35,191 nt of DNA from Sterolibacterium sp. (GCA_019105045.1 JAHRWT010000115.1:1-35191), one strand, 5' to 3'; counted from the stretch's first letter, positions 16,701-24,282 are shown. Made by a program: numbers and translations. Notes: generated by a model not told the origin, from the sequence alone.

Positions 16701-17543
16701 GCCGCCGATGGTCGAAGCATCGGCCGAAGTCGGGTCACAGGCAAACACCAACCCGGCTCTTTCTGCCGCTTCCATGGCGCGGCGGGTGACCACGCCGGCC
16801 AGCGTCGGCAAGGTGGCAATGGCTTGCGTACACCCCGGCAGGGTGGCTTCCTTGACCGGCCCCAGCGCGATCAGTTTTTCGGTATTGATGACAACAGAAT
16901 GCGGTGTCAGCGGCACCGCGCCGCCGGTATAGCCCGTGCCGCCGCCACGTGGAATGATGGTCAGGCCCAGCTCGATGCAGCCGCGCACCAGGGGACCGAT
17001 TTCTTCTTCTGTATCGGGATAAAGAACGACGAACGGAAAAGCCACCCGCCAGTCGGTGGCATCGGTGACGTGGGACACCCGCGCCAGGCCGTCGAAAGCG
17101 ATATTGTCGGCGCGCGTGTATTGCCCCAGTCGCTGCTTTACTTTCTTGCGCAGCTCAGCGGTTTGCGCAAAGCGCGCTTCGAATTGCGTCACCGCATCTT
17201 CTGCCCGGGCCAGCAACTGGGCGACTTTTTCGTTGCCATGCCGACGTTTTTCGACTTCGTGCAAGCGATGGCGCAAGGCGTCGATCAGGGCACGGCGGCG
17301 ATCAGGATTGGTCAGCAGATCGTCTTCCAGATAAGGATTGCGCTTGACCACCCAGATATCGCCCAGCACTTCATAAAGCATCCGCGCCGAGCGGCCGGTG
17401 ACGCGCTCGCTGCGCAGCTCGTCGAGCAGCTGCCAGGCGTCTTCGCCGAGCAGGCGGATGACGATCTCGCGGTCGGAAAACGAGGTGTAGTTGTAAGGAA
17501 TTTCGCGCAGGCGGGCGTTCATGGTGGTGTGGGCATCGAGCAT
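13743..17543 (-). CDS. Giant FAD/Fe-S oxidoreductase, DUF3683 + FAD_binding_4 + CCG type (D-2-hydroxyacid dehydrogenase-like)
   Basis: About 1266 residues, a fusion of modules normally on separate subunits. Residues 10-130 hold the DUF3683-type N-terminus ([20 protein letters not shown]). Next is a VAO-type FAD-binding domain with [11 protein letters not shown] near 198-208, and a GlcD/D-lactate-dehydrogenase-like C-terminal cap including [14 protein letters not shown] and [14 protein letters not shown]. Two 4Fe-4S ligand sets follow ([11 protein letters not shown] near 800 and [12 protein letters not shown] near 864), then two Cys-rich CCG domains (CCGYPQ near 1048 and CCGESG near 1167) as in heterodisulfide-reductase and GlcF-type subunits. 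The likely chemistry is oxidation of a 2-hydroxyacid with electrons passed via Fe-S to a quinone; the substrate is unknown. ATG at 17543 is chosen; ATG at 17522 (MNARLREI) is equally possible and neither has a good ribosome binding site. First gene of a unit with HIT and the 562-codon gene. Confidence 0.9.
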   Translation of the reverse strand: MLDAHTTMNARLREIPYNYTSFSDREIVIRLLGEDAWQLLDELRSERVTGRSARMLYEVLGDIWVVKRNPYLEDDLLTNPDRRRALIDALRHRLHEVEKRRHGNEKVAQLLARAEDAVTQFEARFAQTAELRKKVKQRLGQYTRADNIAFDGLARVSHVTDATDWRVAFPFVVLYPDTEEEIGPLVRGCIELGLTIIPRGGGTGYTGGAVPLTPHSVVINTEKLIALGPVKEATLPGCTQAIATLPTLAGVVTRRAMEAAERAGLVFACDPTSADASTIGGNVAMNAGGKKAVLWGTALDNLAAWKMVTPEGEWLLVERLEHNLGKIHEQALVRFRLRYCAPEDFACAQPLREDILEIPGSRFRKQGLGKDVTDKFLAGLPGVQKEGCDGIITSATWILHRLPAHTRTVCLEFFGQVRDAVPSIVEITDYFKPGGAGLAAGVQLAGLEHLDERYVRAVGYATKAKRQGRPKMVLIGDLVSDDEAAVMQAASAVVRMANARSGEGFIAVSAETRKQFWLDRARTAAISRHTNAFKINEDVVIPLPRMGDYCDGIERINIELSIANKLALCAALSDFLAGELPLHTGEAGESGRNLIHDRRELAQAAVREVRAHWQQLLDHIDANFSALQDHSTRVSWKQELKPRLDEIFSGEAYLPTREKIAAIHQEVLRGRLFVALHMHAGDGNVHTNIPVNSDNYAMLQTAYRTVERIMTLARALGGVISGEHGIGITKLEFLDDAQIAPFRAYKEKIDPEGRFNRGKLLAGADLRNAYTPSFSLLGTESLIMEQSEVGTIAEMIKDCLRCGKCKPVCSTHVPPANLLYSPRNKILATSLLIEAFLYEEQTRRGISLHHFAEFNDVADHCTICHRCLKPCPVDIDFGDVSIAMRNFLREQGKSHFKPGKALAMSFLNATEPVVIKTLRAGMVNVGYPAQRAVHKIAKATGLIQASTQHPPATVGQPSVKTQVIHFFNKPMPAGMPSRTARAMLGIEDDHLLPVIRDPQKADADADAVFYFPGCGSERLFSQIGLATQAMLFNLGVQTVLPPGYLCCGYPQIASGDADKGQEITTDNRVLFHRVATTLNYLDIKTVIVSCGTCMDQLQQYQFDKIFPGCRLLDIHEYLLEKGVHLSSQGKTRYLYHDPCHTPTKTHNVSLVVNTLMGQNVPLNDRCCGESGTLAVARPDVSTQVRFRKQQEIEAGAANLRQDGFEGEVKILTSCPSCLQGLARYNDDAATQAEFMVVEMARALMGENWLMDYVNKANQGGIERILL

Positions 17544-17608
17544 GGCAGGGCCCGGACGGCATGGCGCCGGGCAAGGTCGTTGATCCAACGCGTCGAACGC
17601 CTCATTTC

Positions 17609-17629
17609 GTGCGCCGTGCACCGTGCGGC
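17609..17629. repeat. 7-bp tandem repeat, three copies
   Basis: GTGCGCC, GTGCACC and GTGCGGC lie head to tail 70-90 bp upstream of the DUF3683 gene start. A GTG within it could formally start that gene at 17621, but the repeat and the lack of a ribosome binding site argue against this. Confidence 0.6.
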
Positions 17630-17823
17630 AGGCATGGCCTGAACGGAATTGGGGGTTCCATCGAGTCGGAGCATTATTCTAGCGCCTGACACATTGCCCG
17701 GATTCGTGCAGAGTTTCGCCCAGACTGAACAATGGAACGAGGAACGATGCGCTGTGGCCTTGCCTGAGCAGGAGGAGTAAGCTGAAAGCCTTTTTCCCCC
17801 ATGCGTTGACAAGGAGAAAACTC

Positions 17824-18285
17824 ATGGAACAGCGTCTCGATCACGCCAGAACTTCTCCCGCCGGTTTCCGCGCGATGTATGGCCTGCAGCAGCACGTCGA
17901 CACATCGGGGCTGGAGCACAGCCTGCTGGAGCTGGTGAAAATGCGCGCCTCGCAAATCAACGGCTGCGCTTTCTGTCTCGACATGCACAGCAAGGACGCC
18001 CGCGCGGCGGGTGAAACCGAACAGCGCCTGTACCTGCTCAACGCCTGGCGCGAAGCGCCGTTCTACACGCCACGCGAACGCGCCGCCCTGGCCTGGACCG
18101 AACAGCTGACCAGCATCGCCGGCCAAGAAGTCTCCGACGCACTCTATGCCGAGGCCCGCCAGCATTTTTCCGAGCAGGAACTGGTCGACCTGTCACTTGC
18201 CATCATCGCCATCAATGGCTGGAATCGGCTGTCCATCGCCTTTCGCACCGAAGCGGGTACTTACCAGCCGGGCGCTTACAAGTAG
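17824..18285 (+). CDS. Carboxymuconolactone decarboxylase (AhpD-like) family protein
   Basis: 153 residues. This family shares the AhpD fold; members with CxxC plus a nearby His act as alkylhydroperoxidase-type disulfide reductases. The motif INGCAFCLDMHSKDA, at about residues 44-58, supplies the CxxC and the histidine. The following LYLLNAWREAPFYTPRERAALAWTE segment is characteristic of the group. AAGGAG seven bases before ATG fixes the start at 17824 rather than the upstream ATG at 17806. It stands alone between the divergent DUF3683 gene and rpoH. A 9-bp perfect stem without a T-run lies just after its stop. An antioxidant role is the best guess; participation in an uncharacterised carboxymuconolactone-type reaction is less likely because CxxC is intact. 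Confidence 0.9.
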   Translation: MEQRLDHARTSPAGFRAMYGLQQHVDTSGLEHSLLELVKMRASQINGCAFCLDMHSKDARAAGETEQRLYLLNAWREAPFYTPRERAALAWTEQLTSIAGQEVSDALYAEARQHFSEQELVDLSLAIIAINGWNRLSIAFRTEAGTYQPGAYK

Positions 18286-18302
18286 TCGCCAGCGGCCAAC
18301 GG

Positions 18303-18331
18303 CCAGCAGGATGGCCTGCCCGTCCTGCTGG
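18303..18331 (+). terminator. Hairpin after the AhpD-like gene (terminator without T-run)
   Basis: CCAGCAGGA and TCCTGCTGG form a perfect 9-bp stem with an 11-base loop 18 bp after the stop codon. No U-tract follows, so it may act as a 3' stabiliser or a weak terminator. Confidence 0.4.
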
Positions 18332-18438
18332 GCGAGCGGTCGTGTGCTGTCTTGTCGCGCGACAGGGCAGACGGGCGGTTGTCTTGAGCACGGCAGAGGT
18401 CAGGCCGCATCGCGGTCAGGCATCACCGGACGGACGGA

Positions 18439-18470
18439 TTGAACTTTTTTCTGTTAGCACTCTCTAGTAT
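18439..18470 (+). promoter_or_regulatory. Candidate vegetative promoter of rpoH, overlapped by CIRCE
   Basis: TTGAAC (18439-18444) and TAGTAT (18465-18470) resemble sigma-70 -35 and -10 hexamers, but the 20-bp spacing is long. The -10 lies in the spacer of the CIRCE element, so HrcA binding would block it. No sigma-32 type CCCCAT -10 is seen. Confidence 0.35.
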
Positions 18471-18480
18471 CGAGTGCTAA
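18454..18480. promoter_or_regulatory. CIRCE element (HrcA operator) upstream of rpoH
   Basis: TTAGCACTC, nine bases, GAGTGCTAA: an exact match to the CIRCE consensus arms and spacer. It lies 26 bp before the rpoH start codon. HrcA is the dedicated repressor of such sites and is itself a sensor of GroEL availability. This places the sigma-32 gene under HrcA control, linking the two heat-shock circuits. Confidence 0.95.
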
Positions 18481-18506
18481 AATTGTCGGTCAGGAGGTGA
18501 CAGCTT

Positions 18507-19373
18507 ATGAGCAATGCCCTTGTTATTCAACAGTTTGCGATGCCCACGCCGGTGGGCAATATCGAGGCCTATATCCAGGCGGCCAATCGTATGCCGATGC
18601 TCACGGAAGCCGAGGAACATGATCTGGCCCAGCGTTTTCAGCAGGCCGGTGATCTGGACGCGGCGCGCGGTCTGGTGCTCTCGCACCTGCGCTTGGTGAT
18701 CGCCATTGCCCGAGGCTATCTGGGCTATGGCCTGCCCCATGCGGATCTGATCCAGGAAGGCAATATCGGTCTGATGAAGGCGGTCAAGCGTTTCGATCCG
18801 CAACGCGGCGTGCGTCTGGTGTCGTTTGCCATTCACTGGATCAAGGCGGAAATCCACGAATACGTGCTGAAGAACTGGCGGTTGGTGAAAGTGGCCACCA
18901 CCAAGGCGCAGCGCAAGTTGTTCTTCAATCTGCGCAGCATGAAACCGGGCTTCAATACCCTGAGTCCGGATGAGGTGAATTCAGTGGCTCGCCAGCTGGG
19001 GGTGAAACCCGAAGACGTGGTGGAGATGGAAACACGCATGTCCGGGCAGGACATGTCGCTGGAGCCGCTGCACGATGACGATGACGAACATTACGCGCCC
19101 ATCGCCTATCTGGCCGCCGATGACAGCAGCGAGCCTTCGCGGATGCTGGAGCGCAAGGAATACGACCGGCTGCAGAACGAAGGACTGAGCGAGGCGTTGC
19201 AGGAGCTGGACGAACGCAGCCGCGACATCGTGGCGCGACGCTGGCTGGCCGAGGACGGACAGGGGCCGACCCTGCACGAGCTGGCGGCGGAATATGGTGT
19301 CTCGGCCGAGCGCATCCGCCAGATCGAGGCGCGGGCGTTGCAGAAGATGCGCGGTTTGTTGACCGCCGCCTGA
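18507..19373 (+). CDS. rpoH: RNA polymerase heat-shock sigma factor RpoH (sigma-32)
   Basis: 288 residues, full length for RpoH. Sigma region 1.2/2 begins with AYIQAANRMPMLTEAEE. Region 2 has DLIQEGNIGLMKAVKRFDP and VSFAIHWIKAEIHEYVLKNW. The RpoH box QRKLFFNLR (residues 135-143) distinguishes it from RpoD and RpoS. Region 4 ends in a helix-turn-helix (TLHELAAEYGVSAERIRQIEARALQKM). It directs RNA polymerase to chaperone and protease genes. AGGAGG eight to nine bases before ATG supports the start. A perfect CIRCE operator immediately upstream indicates HrcA repression. A strong terminator follows, and the convergent SCO gene ends 110 bp away. Confidence 0.97.
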   Translation: MSNALVIQQFAMPTPVGNIEAYIQAANRMPMLTEAEEHDLAQRFQQAGDLDAARGLVLSHLRLVIAIARGYLGYGLPHADLIQEGNIGLMKAVKRFDPQRGVRLVSFAIHWIKAEIHEYVLKNWRLVKVATTKAQRKLFFNLRSMKPGFNTLSPDEVNSVARQLGVKPEDVVEMETRMSGQDMSLEPLHDDDDEHYAPIAYLAADDSSEPSRMLERKEYDRLQNEGLSEALQELDERSRDIVARRWLAEDGQGPTLHELAAEYGVSAERIRQIEARALQKMRGLLTAA

Positions 19374-19429
19374 ACAAAAGCAGAGACTGCACGGCGCAAC
19401 GGATCACCGCGTCCGGGTTTTTCGCAAGC

Positions 19430-19466
19430 ACGGGAACCCTGGCATTGGCCGGGCGTTCCCGTTTTT
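19430..19466 (+). terminator. Intrinsic terminator of rpoH
   Basis: ACGGGAAC and GTTCCCGT form an 8-bp stem, extended inward by partly pairing CCTGG and CCGGG, followed by TTTT. It lies 57 bp past the rpoH stop. Confidence 0.85.
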
Positions 19467-19482
19467 GTGGGTCGAGGCCCGG

Positions 19483-20151
19483 TCAGTTTTTTGTCGGTGT
19501 TTTTGTTTCAGCCAGCAGCAGACGGATATCGGCCGTGATATGTGCGGCCGTTTCGCCGTAATTCACCAGCAGTCGCAGGCGGCCTTGCCGGTCGTGGATG
19601 TAGCTGTAGGTGGTGTGGTCGATGCTGTAGCTGTCGGCGGTGCTGCCGGCGCGTTGCAGGTAATGGACGCGAAATTCGCGTGCCGTGGCAGCGGTGGTCG
19701 GGGCATCACCGAACAGGCCCAGAAAATCCGCATGAAACTGCGGTATATAGGCCGCCAGCAGCTCGCGCGTATCGCGCGCCGGGTCCAGGGTGATGAACAG
19801 CACCTGGACCTGGTCGGCTTCGGCTCCCAGTTGCTGCATGACGTCGGCCATGGTTGCCAGCGTGGTCGGACAGACAGCCGGACAGTGCGTGTAGCCGAAG
19901 AAAAGGACGACGATCTTGCCGCGAAAATCAGCCAGCTGACGCGGCTGACCGTGATGATCGATGAGATGGAAATCGCGCCCGATGCGGCGGGCGGTACTGT
20001 CGTCCATCACGCGGGCGTGGAATTTGTTGCTGCCGCGGTCAAAGCCAGGCAAGCCGTCACAGGCGTTGAGCAGCAGACAGGCCAAGGCGATTGCGCCGAT
20101 TGCGCCAAGCAGGCGGGTGCGCAGAAACGCTGGCTGGCCTGTGTCGTGCAT
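19483..20151 (-). CDS. SCO1/SenC family copper chaperone-like lipoprotein
   Basis: 222 residues. SCO proteins have a thioredoxin fold and deliver copper to the CuA site of cytochrome c oxidase, or act as thiol reductants there. The copper-binding CxxxC is present in FFGYTHCPAVCPTTLATM (Cys90, Cys94), and the distal histidine is in DHTTYSYI. The N-terminus has a hydrophobic segment ending LLLNAC (Cys31), a plausible lipobox, so the protein is probably lipid-anchored facing the periplasm. It lies 42 bp after mpl on the same strand, but no oxidase or cox gene is nearby. No clear ribosome binding site precedes the chosen ATG. Confidence 0.93.
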   Translation of the reverse strand: MHDTGQPAFLRTRLLGAIGAIALACLLLNACDGLPGFDRGSNKFHARVMDDSTARRIGRDFHLIDHHGQPRQLADFRGKIVVLFFGYTHCPAVCPTTLATMADVMQQLGAEADQVQVLFITLDPARDTRELLAAYIPQFHADFLGLFGDAPTTAATAREFRVHYLQRAGSTADSYSIDHTTYSYIHDRQGRLRLLVNYGETAAHITADIRLLLAETKTPTKN

Positions 20152-20193
20152 GATTGCAGGGGTGGCTGGTCAGTTGATTGAATGATCGATCGA

Positions 20194-21600
20194 TCAAGCG
20201 GCCAGCGCCTGCAACAGCCGGCCATGTACGCCGCCAAAGCCGCCATTGCTCATCACCAGTATCCGGTCACCGGGGTGGGCCTGAGCGGCCACCGCCTGCA
20301 CCAGTGCGTCAAGCTGGTCAAACACCTGGGCTGGCTTGCCCTGCGCGCCCAGCGGGGCGAGGGCGGCGGCGACATCCCAATCCAGCTCGCTGGCGTAGCA
20401 GAAGACCGCATCGGCATCGCGCAGGCTGTCGGGCAACTGGGCTTTCATGCTGCCCAGTTTCATGGTGTTGGAGCGTGGCTCCAGCACGGCCAGGATGCGC
20501 GCCTCCGGGGACAGGCGCGCGCGCAGTCCGGCGATGGTCAGGGCGATGGCTGTCGGGTGATGGGCGAAATCGTCATAGACGGTGATGTCGCGCACCGTGC
20601 CGCGCTCCTCCAGCCGCCGCTTGACACCCTGGAACTGTGCCAGCGCCTGCAGCGAAACTTCCGGTGCGACGCCGACATGGCGGGCGGCAACGATGGCCGC
20701 CAGCGCATTCAGTTGGTTATGGACGCCGGGCAGGGCCAGTTGGGTCGTGCCCAGTGGGAGGCCGTCGCAATGCACGGCAAAACGGCCATCGTGGGCGGGG
20801 GGGCTGACCGACCAGCCGGTCTCTGCCGCGCCCTCTGTCGTCGTGCCGACCGCCGCCTGTGCGCCGTCGTGCGCATTGAACCAGGTCACCGGCGTCCAGC
20901 AGCCGCGCGCCAGCACCCGCCGCAATGCGTCTTCTGCCGCATTCGCGACAATCAGGCCGTTATTCGGCAAAGTTCGCACCAAATGGTGGAATTGCGTTTC
21001 AATCGCTGCAAGATCAGCGAAGATATCAGCATGATCGAATTCGAGATTATTGAGGATCAGGGTGCGCGGGCGGTAATGCACGAATTTCGAGCGCTTGTCG
21101 CAGAATGCCGTATCGTATTCATCGGCTTCGATGACGAAGAAATCGGTTTCTCCCAGCCGCGCCGAAATACCGAAATCCTGGGCCACGCCGCCGATCAGAA
21201 AACCGGGTTTGAGGCCGGCATGGTCGAGTATCCAGGCCAGCATTGAGCTGGTGGTGGTCTTGCCGTGGGTACCGGCCACGGCAAGTACCCACTTGCCGTG
21301 CAGGATGTTTTCCGCCAGCCATTGTGGGCCGGAAACATAGGGCAAGCCCCGGGCGAGGATTGCTTCCAGCAGCGGATTGCCGCGAGAAATTGCATTGCCG
21401 ATGACGTACAGGTCGGCCGGCTGGGCGAGCTGCTGCGCCGCGTAACCTTCGGTCAGGACGATGCCCTGGGCGGCCAGCTGGGTACTCATCGGCGGATAGA
21501 CGCCGGCATCGCAGCCGGTGACTTGATGTCCGGCCGCGCGCGCCAGCAAGGCGACGCCCCCCATGAAAGTGCCGCAGATACCGAGGATGTGGATGTGCAT
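20194..21600 (-). CDS. mpl: UDP-N-acetylmuramate:L-alanyl-gamma-D-glutamyl-meso-diaminopimelate ligase (murein peptide ligase)
   Basis: 468 residues, the usual Mpl length. The enzyme attaches recycled L-Ala-gamma-D-Glu-meso-DAP tripeptide to UDP-MurNAc in the cytoplasm, returning cell-wall fragments to peptidoglycan synthesis. The N-terminal nucleotide-binding motif HILGICGTFMGGVALLA, and GCDAGVYPPMS, separate Mpl from MurC. The Mur-ligase P-loop is AGTHGKTTTSS (residues about 109-119), followed by EADEYDTAFCDKRSKFVHY and the C-terminal domain motif YDDFAHHPTAI. Upstream is a 9-bp repeat array and a divergent gene of unknown function. Confidence 0.97.
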   Translation of the reverse strand: MHIHILGICGTFMGGVALLARAAGHQVTGCDAGVYPPMSTQLAAQGIVLTEGYAAQQLAQPADLYVIGNAISRGNPLLEAILARGLPYVSGPQWLAENILHGKWVLAVAGTHGKTTTSSMLAWILDHAGLKPGFLIGGVAQDFGISARLGETDFFVIEADEYDTAFCDKRSKFVHYRPRTLILNNLEFDHADIFADLAAIETQFHHLVRTLPNNGLIVANAAEDALRRVLARGCWTPVTWFNAHDGAQAAVGTTTEGAAETGWSVSPPAHDGRFAVHCDGLPLGTTQLALPGVHNQLNALAAIVAARHVGVAPEVSLQALAQFQGVKRRLEERGTVRDITVYDDFAHHPTAIALTIAGLRARLSPEARILAVLEPRSNTMKLGSMKAQLPDSLRDADAVFCYASELDWDVAAALAPLGAQGKPAQVFDQLDALVQAVAAQAHPGDRILVMSNGGFGGVHGRLLQALAA

Positions 21601-21630
21601 GGGCGTGTCCGGAAGAGAGGTTTTCGCGAA

Positions 21631-21670
21631 ATGCCAGAAATTACAGAAATTACAGAAATGTCAGAAATGC
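21631..21670. repeat. 9-bp tandem repeat, about 4.5 copies, upstream of mpl
   Basis: ATGCCAGAA, ATTACAGAA, ATTACAGAA, ATGTCAGAA, then ATGCC. It lies 30-70 bp upstream of the mpl start in the divergent control region. The unit closely resembles the CAGAAGTTG-type unit in the DUF3426 gene 5 kb away. Confidence 0.8.
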
Positions 21671-21805
21671 CGGTGTTATTCGTTGAATGACCACAGGATG
21701 GCAACAAGATCGCGGCATGTTGTCATCATTTCCGGATTTTGGTCAGGTATCTGCGGCTGTGTAGAATGACGGGTTGATTATACTGGCCACATTCGGCAAA
21801 GACGT

Positions 21806-22444
21806 ATGCGCAAGCTTCGAGGTTCCCGGACACAGCAGCAGGCAGACGTCATGCGTCGCGATATTGCCAGCCTGGCTGCGCGGCTGATGGCCGAGGATGG
21901 TGTCGATGATTACGGTCTGGCCAAGCGCAAGGCAGCGCGCCAGCTGGGGGTGGCCGATAGCGAAGCCCTGCCGACCAACCAGGCCGTTGAAGCGGCCTTG
22001 CTGGCTTACCAGGCCTTGTACCAAGGTGATGAGCAGCCGCAGCGGCTGGCCCGGCTGCGGCGCGAGGCACTGGCCATGATGTATCGGCTGCAGGCATTTC
22101 ACCCCTACCTGACCGGCCCGGTGCTGACCGGCACGGCTGGCCGCCACAGTCCGGTGGCAATAGATCTGTATGCCGACAACAGCAAGGAAGTGGAAATTTT
22201 CCTGCTCGACCAGCGGCTGGATTTTGTTCATGTTGATCCGGGACGCGGCCCGGACGTGCCCGAATTGCGTCTGCATGTCACCGGCAGGGCGGCGGCGAGC
22301 GATCAGACAACGGACTTTCTGCTGTCGGTTCATGCGCATTCGCAGGAGCGTGTGCGGCGGCGCAATCCCCATACGGGGCAGAGTGTGCCGCGTGCCAACA
22401 TCGATGCCCTGCAGGCTCTGCTGGCGGCTGGCGGAGGCGATTGA
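21806..22444 (+). CDS. Conserved-looking 212-residue cytoplasmic protein, possibly nucleotidyltransferase-related
   Basis: I cannot assign a proven function. The N-terminal half is helical and basic (MRRDIASLAARLMAEDG, DYGLAKRKAARQLG), followed by LPTNQAVEAALLAYQALYQ. The C-terminal half is alpha/beta, with LTGPVLTGTAGRHSPVAIDLY and NSKEVEIFLLDQRLDFVHV. The pattern hhGTAgxxSxhxLxhhxDxxxxVEhFLL is faintly like the strand-turn motif of MNT-type nucleotidyltransferases, but the GS..D.D signature is not intact. No signal peptide or membrane segment. It is divergent from mpl and abuts the TlpA gene with no gap (stop TGA directly before ATG), so the two are co-translated. Such proteins next to mpl recur in betaproteobacteria as far as I remember. 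Confidence 0.75.
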   Translation: MRKLRGSRTQQQADVMRRDIASLAARLMAEDGVDDYGLAKRKAARQLGVADSEALPTNQAVEAALLAYQALYQGDEQPQRLARLRREALAMMYRLQAFHPYLTGPVLTGTAGRHSPVAIDLYADNSKEVEIFLLDQRLDFVHVDPGRGPDVPELRLHVTGRAAASDQTTDFLLSVHAHSQERVRRRNPHTGQSVPRANIDALQALLAAGGGD

Positions 22445-23050
22445 ATGGCGCAGTTTCCGCAGTTTTCACAACGGCTTGTTCGGGCTGCGCAATTTTTTGG
22501 CAAGTCGCGCACACGCCTGTCTGGCGCAAGCCTGTTACTGCTGCTGGCGCTGGGGCTCTGGCTGCTGAAGACGCCGTTGGAAAACCGGGCGTTGACCAAA
22601 AGCATCCACTCATCTGCCGCCAGGCAAGCGTCCAAGGAACTTATTGCGGAAAAGATCCCCGATCTTGCAGGTAACGTGCAGTCATTGTCGCAATGGCAGG
22701 GAAAAATTCTGGTGGTTAACATCTGGGCAACCTGGTGCCCACCCTGCCGCAAGGAAATGTCGGGATTTTCACGTTTGCAGGCGGAATATGCCGATAAAAA
22801 CGTGCAATTTGTCGGTATCGCGCTGGATTCACCGGAGCGTGTGCGGGCTTTCCTGGCGCAAACCTCGGTCAATTATCCGCAACTGATGGGCCGCCAGCAG
22901 CGTCTGATGCCGATTTTTGCCGCGCTGGGCAATACCAGTGGCGGTCTGCCGTTTACCGTTATTTTTGACCGTCAGGGCCAGGCTGTGCGGGCGCGGCTGG
23001 GATTGTGGCAGGAGGACGCGCTGGCCGCCGCGCTGGCGGAAATGCTCTGA
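22445..23050 (+). CDS. TlpA/ResA-type membrane-anchored thiol-disulfide oxidoreductase
   Basis: 201 residues. One N-terminal membrane anchor (GASLLLLLALGLWLL, about 27-41) puts a thioredoxin-like domain in the periplasm. The active site is WATWCPPCRKEM (Cys98, Cys101), and the cis-proline region is GGLPFTVIFD. Such proteins reduce disulfides during cytochrome c maturation or copper-site assembly. The SCO gene three genes away on the other strand would be a natural partner, but they are not in one operon. The start directly follows the stop of the preceding gene. The stop is followed by a 120-bp gap before aroQ. Confidence 0.93.
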   Translation: MAQFPQFSQRLVRAAQFFGKSRTRLSGASLLLLLALGLWLLKTPLENRALTKSIHSSAARQASKELIAEKIPDLAGNVQSLSQWQGKILVVNIWATWCPPCRKEMSGFSRLQAEYADKNVQFVGIALDSPERVRAFLAQTSVNYPQLMGRQQRLMPIFAALGNTSGGLPFTVIFDRQGQAVRARLGLWQEDALAAALAEML

Positions 23051-23173
23051 AAGCCGTTTGGCATCCTGTGCGCCGCTGTTTGTGTGCCGGTCAAGGAAGC
23101 GGTTGTTTCCGGTGGATCTTTCTGGTTGATCTTTACTGGACAAAATGTGTCGATTTGCGGCAAACTGGCGGGC

Positions 23174-23668
23174 ATGTCCAAGCAAACCCGCTCAAAACAG
23201 GCCGGATCAGCAGATCGGCAGCCGTGCGTGCTCGTGCTCCACGGGCCGAACCTGAATCTGCTTGGCCAGCGTGAACCAGAAATTTACGGGCGCACGACGC
23301 TGGCGGATATCCATCACGCCATGGCCGCCCAGGCGCGGGCGGCCGGTGTGCAGCTGGAAAGTTTCCAGAGCAACAGCGAAGGCGAGCTGGTCAACCGCGT
23401 ACAGGCGGCTGCCAGCGAAGGCATTCGCTTCATCATCATCAATCCGGCGGCCTACACGCATACCAGTGTCGCCCTGCGCGATGCGCTGGCGGCGGTGGCG
23501 ATTCCTTTCATCGAAGTGCATCTGTCGAACGTACATGCCCGTGAAGCTTTCCGCCAGCATTCCTATTTTTCCGATCTGGCGGCGGGGGTGATCAGCGGGC
23601 TGGGGCACGAAGGTTATCTGCTGGCGCTGACGGCTGCCCTGTCGCGCCTGGCGCGTGCGCGGGACTGA
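23174..23668 (+). CDS. aroQ: 3-dehydroquinate dehydratase, type II
   Basis: 164 residues from the chosen ATG, slightly longer than the usual 145-150 because of a polar N-terminal tail. The enzyme performs the third step of the shikimate pathway, trans-dehydration of 3-dehydroquinate to 3-dehydroshikimate, as a dodecamer in the cytoplasm. Motifs: [17 protein letters not shown] with catalytic Tyr38, [27 protein letters not shown], and PFIEVHLSN with His116. An upstream ATG at 23084 is in frame but its extension is unlike the family. The ribosome binding site is weak (GGCGGG). It heads the conserved aroQ-accB-accC-prmA cluster. Confidence 0.96.
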   Translation: MSKQTRSKQAGSADRQPCVLVLHGPNLNLLGQREPEIYGRTTLADIHHAMAAQARAAGVQLESFQSNSEGELVNRVQAAASEGIRFIIINPAAYTHTSVALRDALAAVAIPFIEVHLSNVHAREAFRQHSYFSDLAAGVISGLGHEGYLLALTAALSRLARARD

Positions 23669-23723
23669 GCCGGCAGCAGGCTGCTGACGGTGCACTTACG
23701 GATTTCTTCTTGCCGCACGCCAT

Positions 23724-23759
23724 TTACACACCTTACACACCCTATACACCCTATACACA
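23724..23759. repeat. 9-bp tandem repeat, four copies, upstream of accB
   Basis: TTACACACC, TTACACACC, CTATACACC and CTATACACA lie head to tail in the aroQ-accB gap, ending 33 bp before the accB start. Copy-number change here would alter the accB leader or any promoter present. Confidence 0.8.
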
Positions 23760-23792
23760 GAGACGTCAGCACCCTGCCAATCGGGAGCAATT

Positions 23793-24257
23793 ATGGATTT
23801 GAGAAAACTCAAGAAACTGATCGACCTTGTCCAGGAATCGGGAATTTCCGAACTGGAAGTCACCGAAGGCGAGGAAAAGGTTCGTATCGTCAAACACGGT
23901 ATGCCATCCTCGGCGGCCACTTACATGGTCAACGCCCCGGTCGCTGCGCCGGCGGCGGTTGCTGCGCCAGTGGCCGAGGCGGCGTCTGCCGCCCGTTCGG
24001 CAGTCGATGATCTCGAACTGGATGGCGAAGTGGTCAAGTCGCCGATGGTGGGTACTTTCTATCGTGCCAGTTCGCCGGAGGCCGCGCCGTTTGTCGAAGT
24101 CGGCCAGACGGTCAAGACGGGTGATACGCTGTGCATCATCGAAGCCATGAAACTGATGAATGAAATCGAGGCGGATGTCTCTGGTGTCATCAAGGCCATC
24201 CTGATTGAAAATGGCCAGCCGGTGGAATTCGGCCAGCCGATGTTCGTCATCGACTGA
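23793..24257 (+). CDS. accB: Biotin carboxyl carrier protein of acetyl-CoA carboxylase
   Basis: 154 residues. AccB carries covalently attached biotin that shuttles CO2 from biotin carboxylase (AccC) to the carboxyltransferase in the first committed step of fatty-acid synthesis. The N-terminal dimerisation helix ([23 protein letters not shown]) is followed by an Ala/Pro/Val-rich linker (about 48-68) and the biotinyl domain. The biotinylation motif is [11 protein letters not shown] with Lys120. The thumb-type insertion [15 protein letters not shown] is present. GGAG before ATG sets the start. accC follows 47 bp downstream; a two-copy 9-bp repeat sits in that gap. Confidence 0.98.
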   Translation: MDLRKLKKLIDLVQESGISELEVTEGEEKVRIVKHGMPSSAATYMVNAPVAAPAAVAAPVAEAASAARSAVDDLELDGEVVKSPMVGTFYRASSPEAAPFVEVGQTVKTGDTLCIIEAMKLMNEIEADVSGVIKAILIENGQPVEFGQPMFVID

Positions 24258-24264
24258 CGCTGTC

Positions 24265-24282
24265 AAATCCGAAAAATCCGAA
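24265..24282. repeat. 9-bp tandem repeat, two exact copies, in the accB-accC gap
   Basis: AAATCCGAA twice, directly after the accB stop codon. Confidence 0.5.

Noticed and set aside
13743-17543. DUF3683 giant protein as an artificial fusion or assembly error
   Set aside because: The frame is continuous with intact motifs in every module, and the same fused layout is known in betaproteobacteria.
18439-18506. Sigma-32 autoregulatory promoter for rpoH
   Set aside because: An ATTGAA resembling the -35 is present, but no CCCCAT-type -10 lies at a suitable distance.
23084-23173. Upstream in-frame ATG of aroQ at 23084
   Set aside because: The added 30 residues are unlike the family, whose conserved region begins with [12 protein letters not shown]; the ATG at 23174 already gives a slightly long protein.
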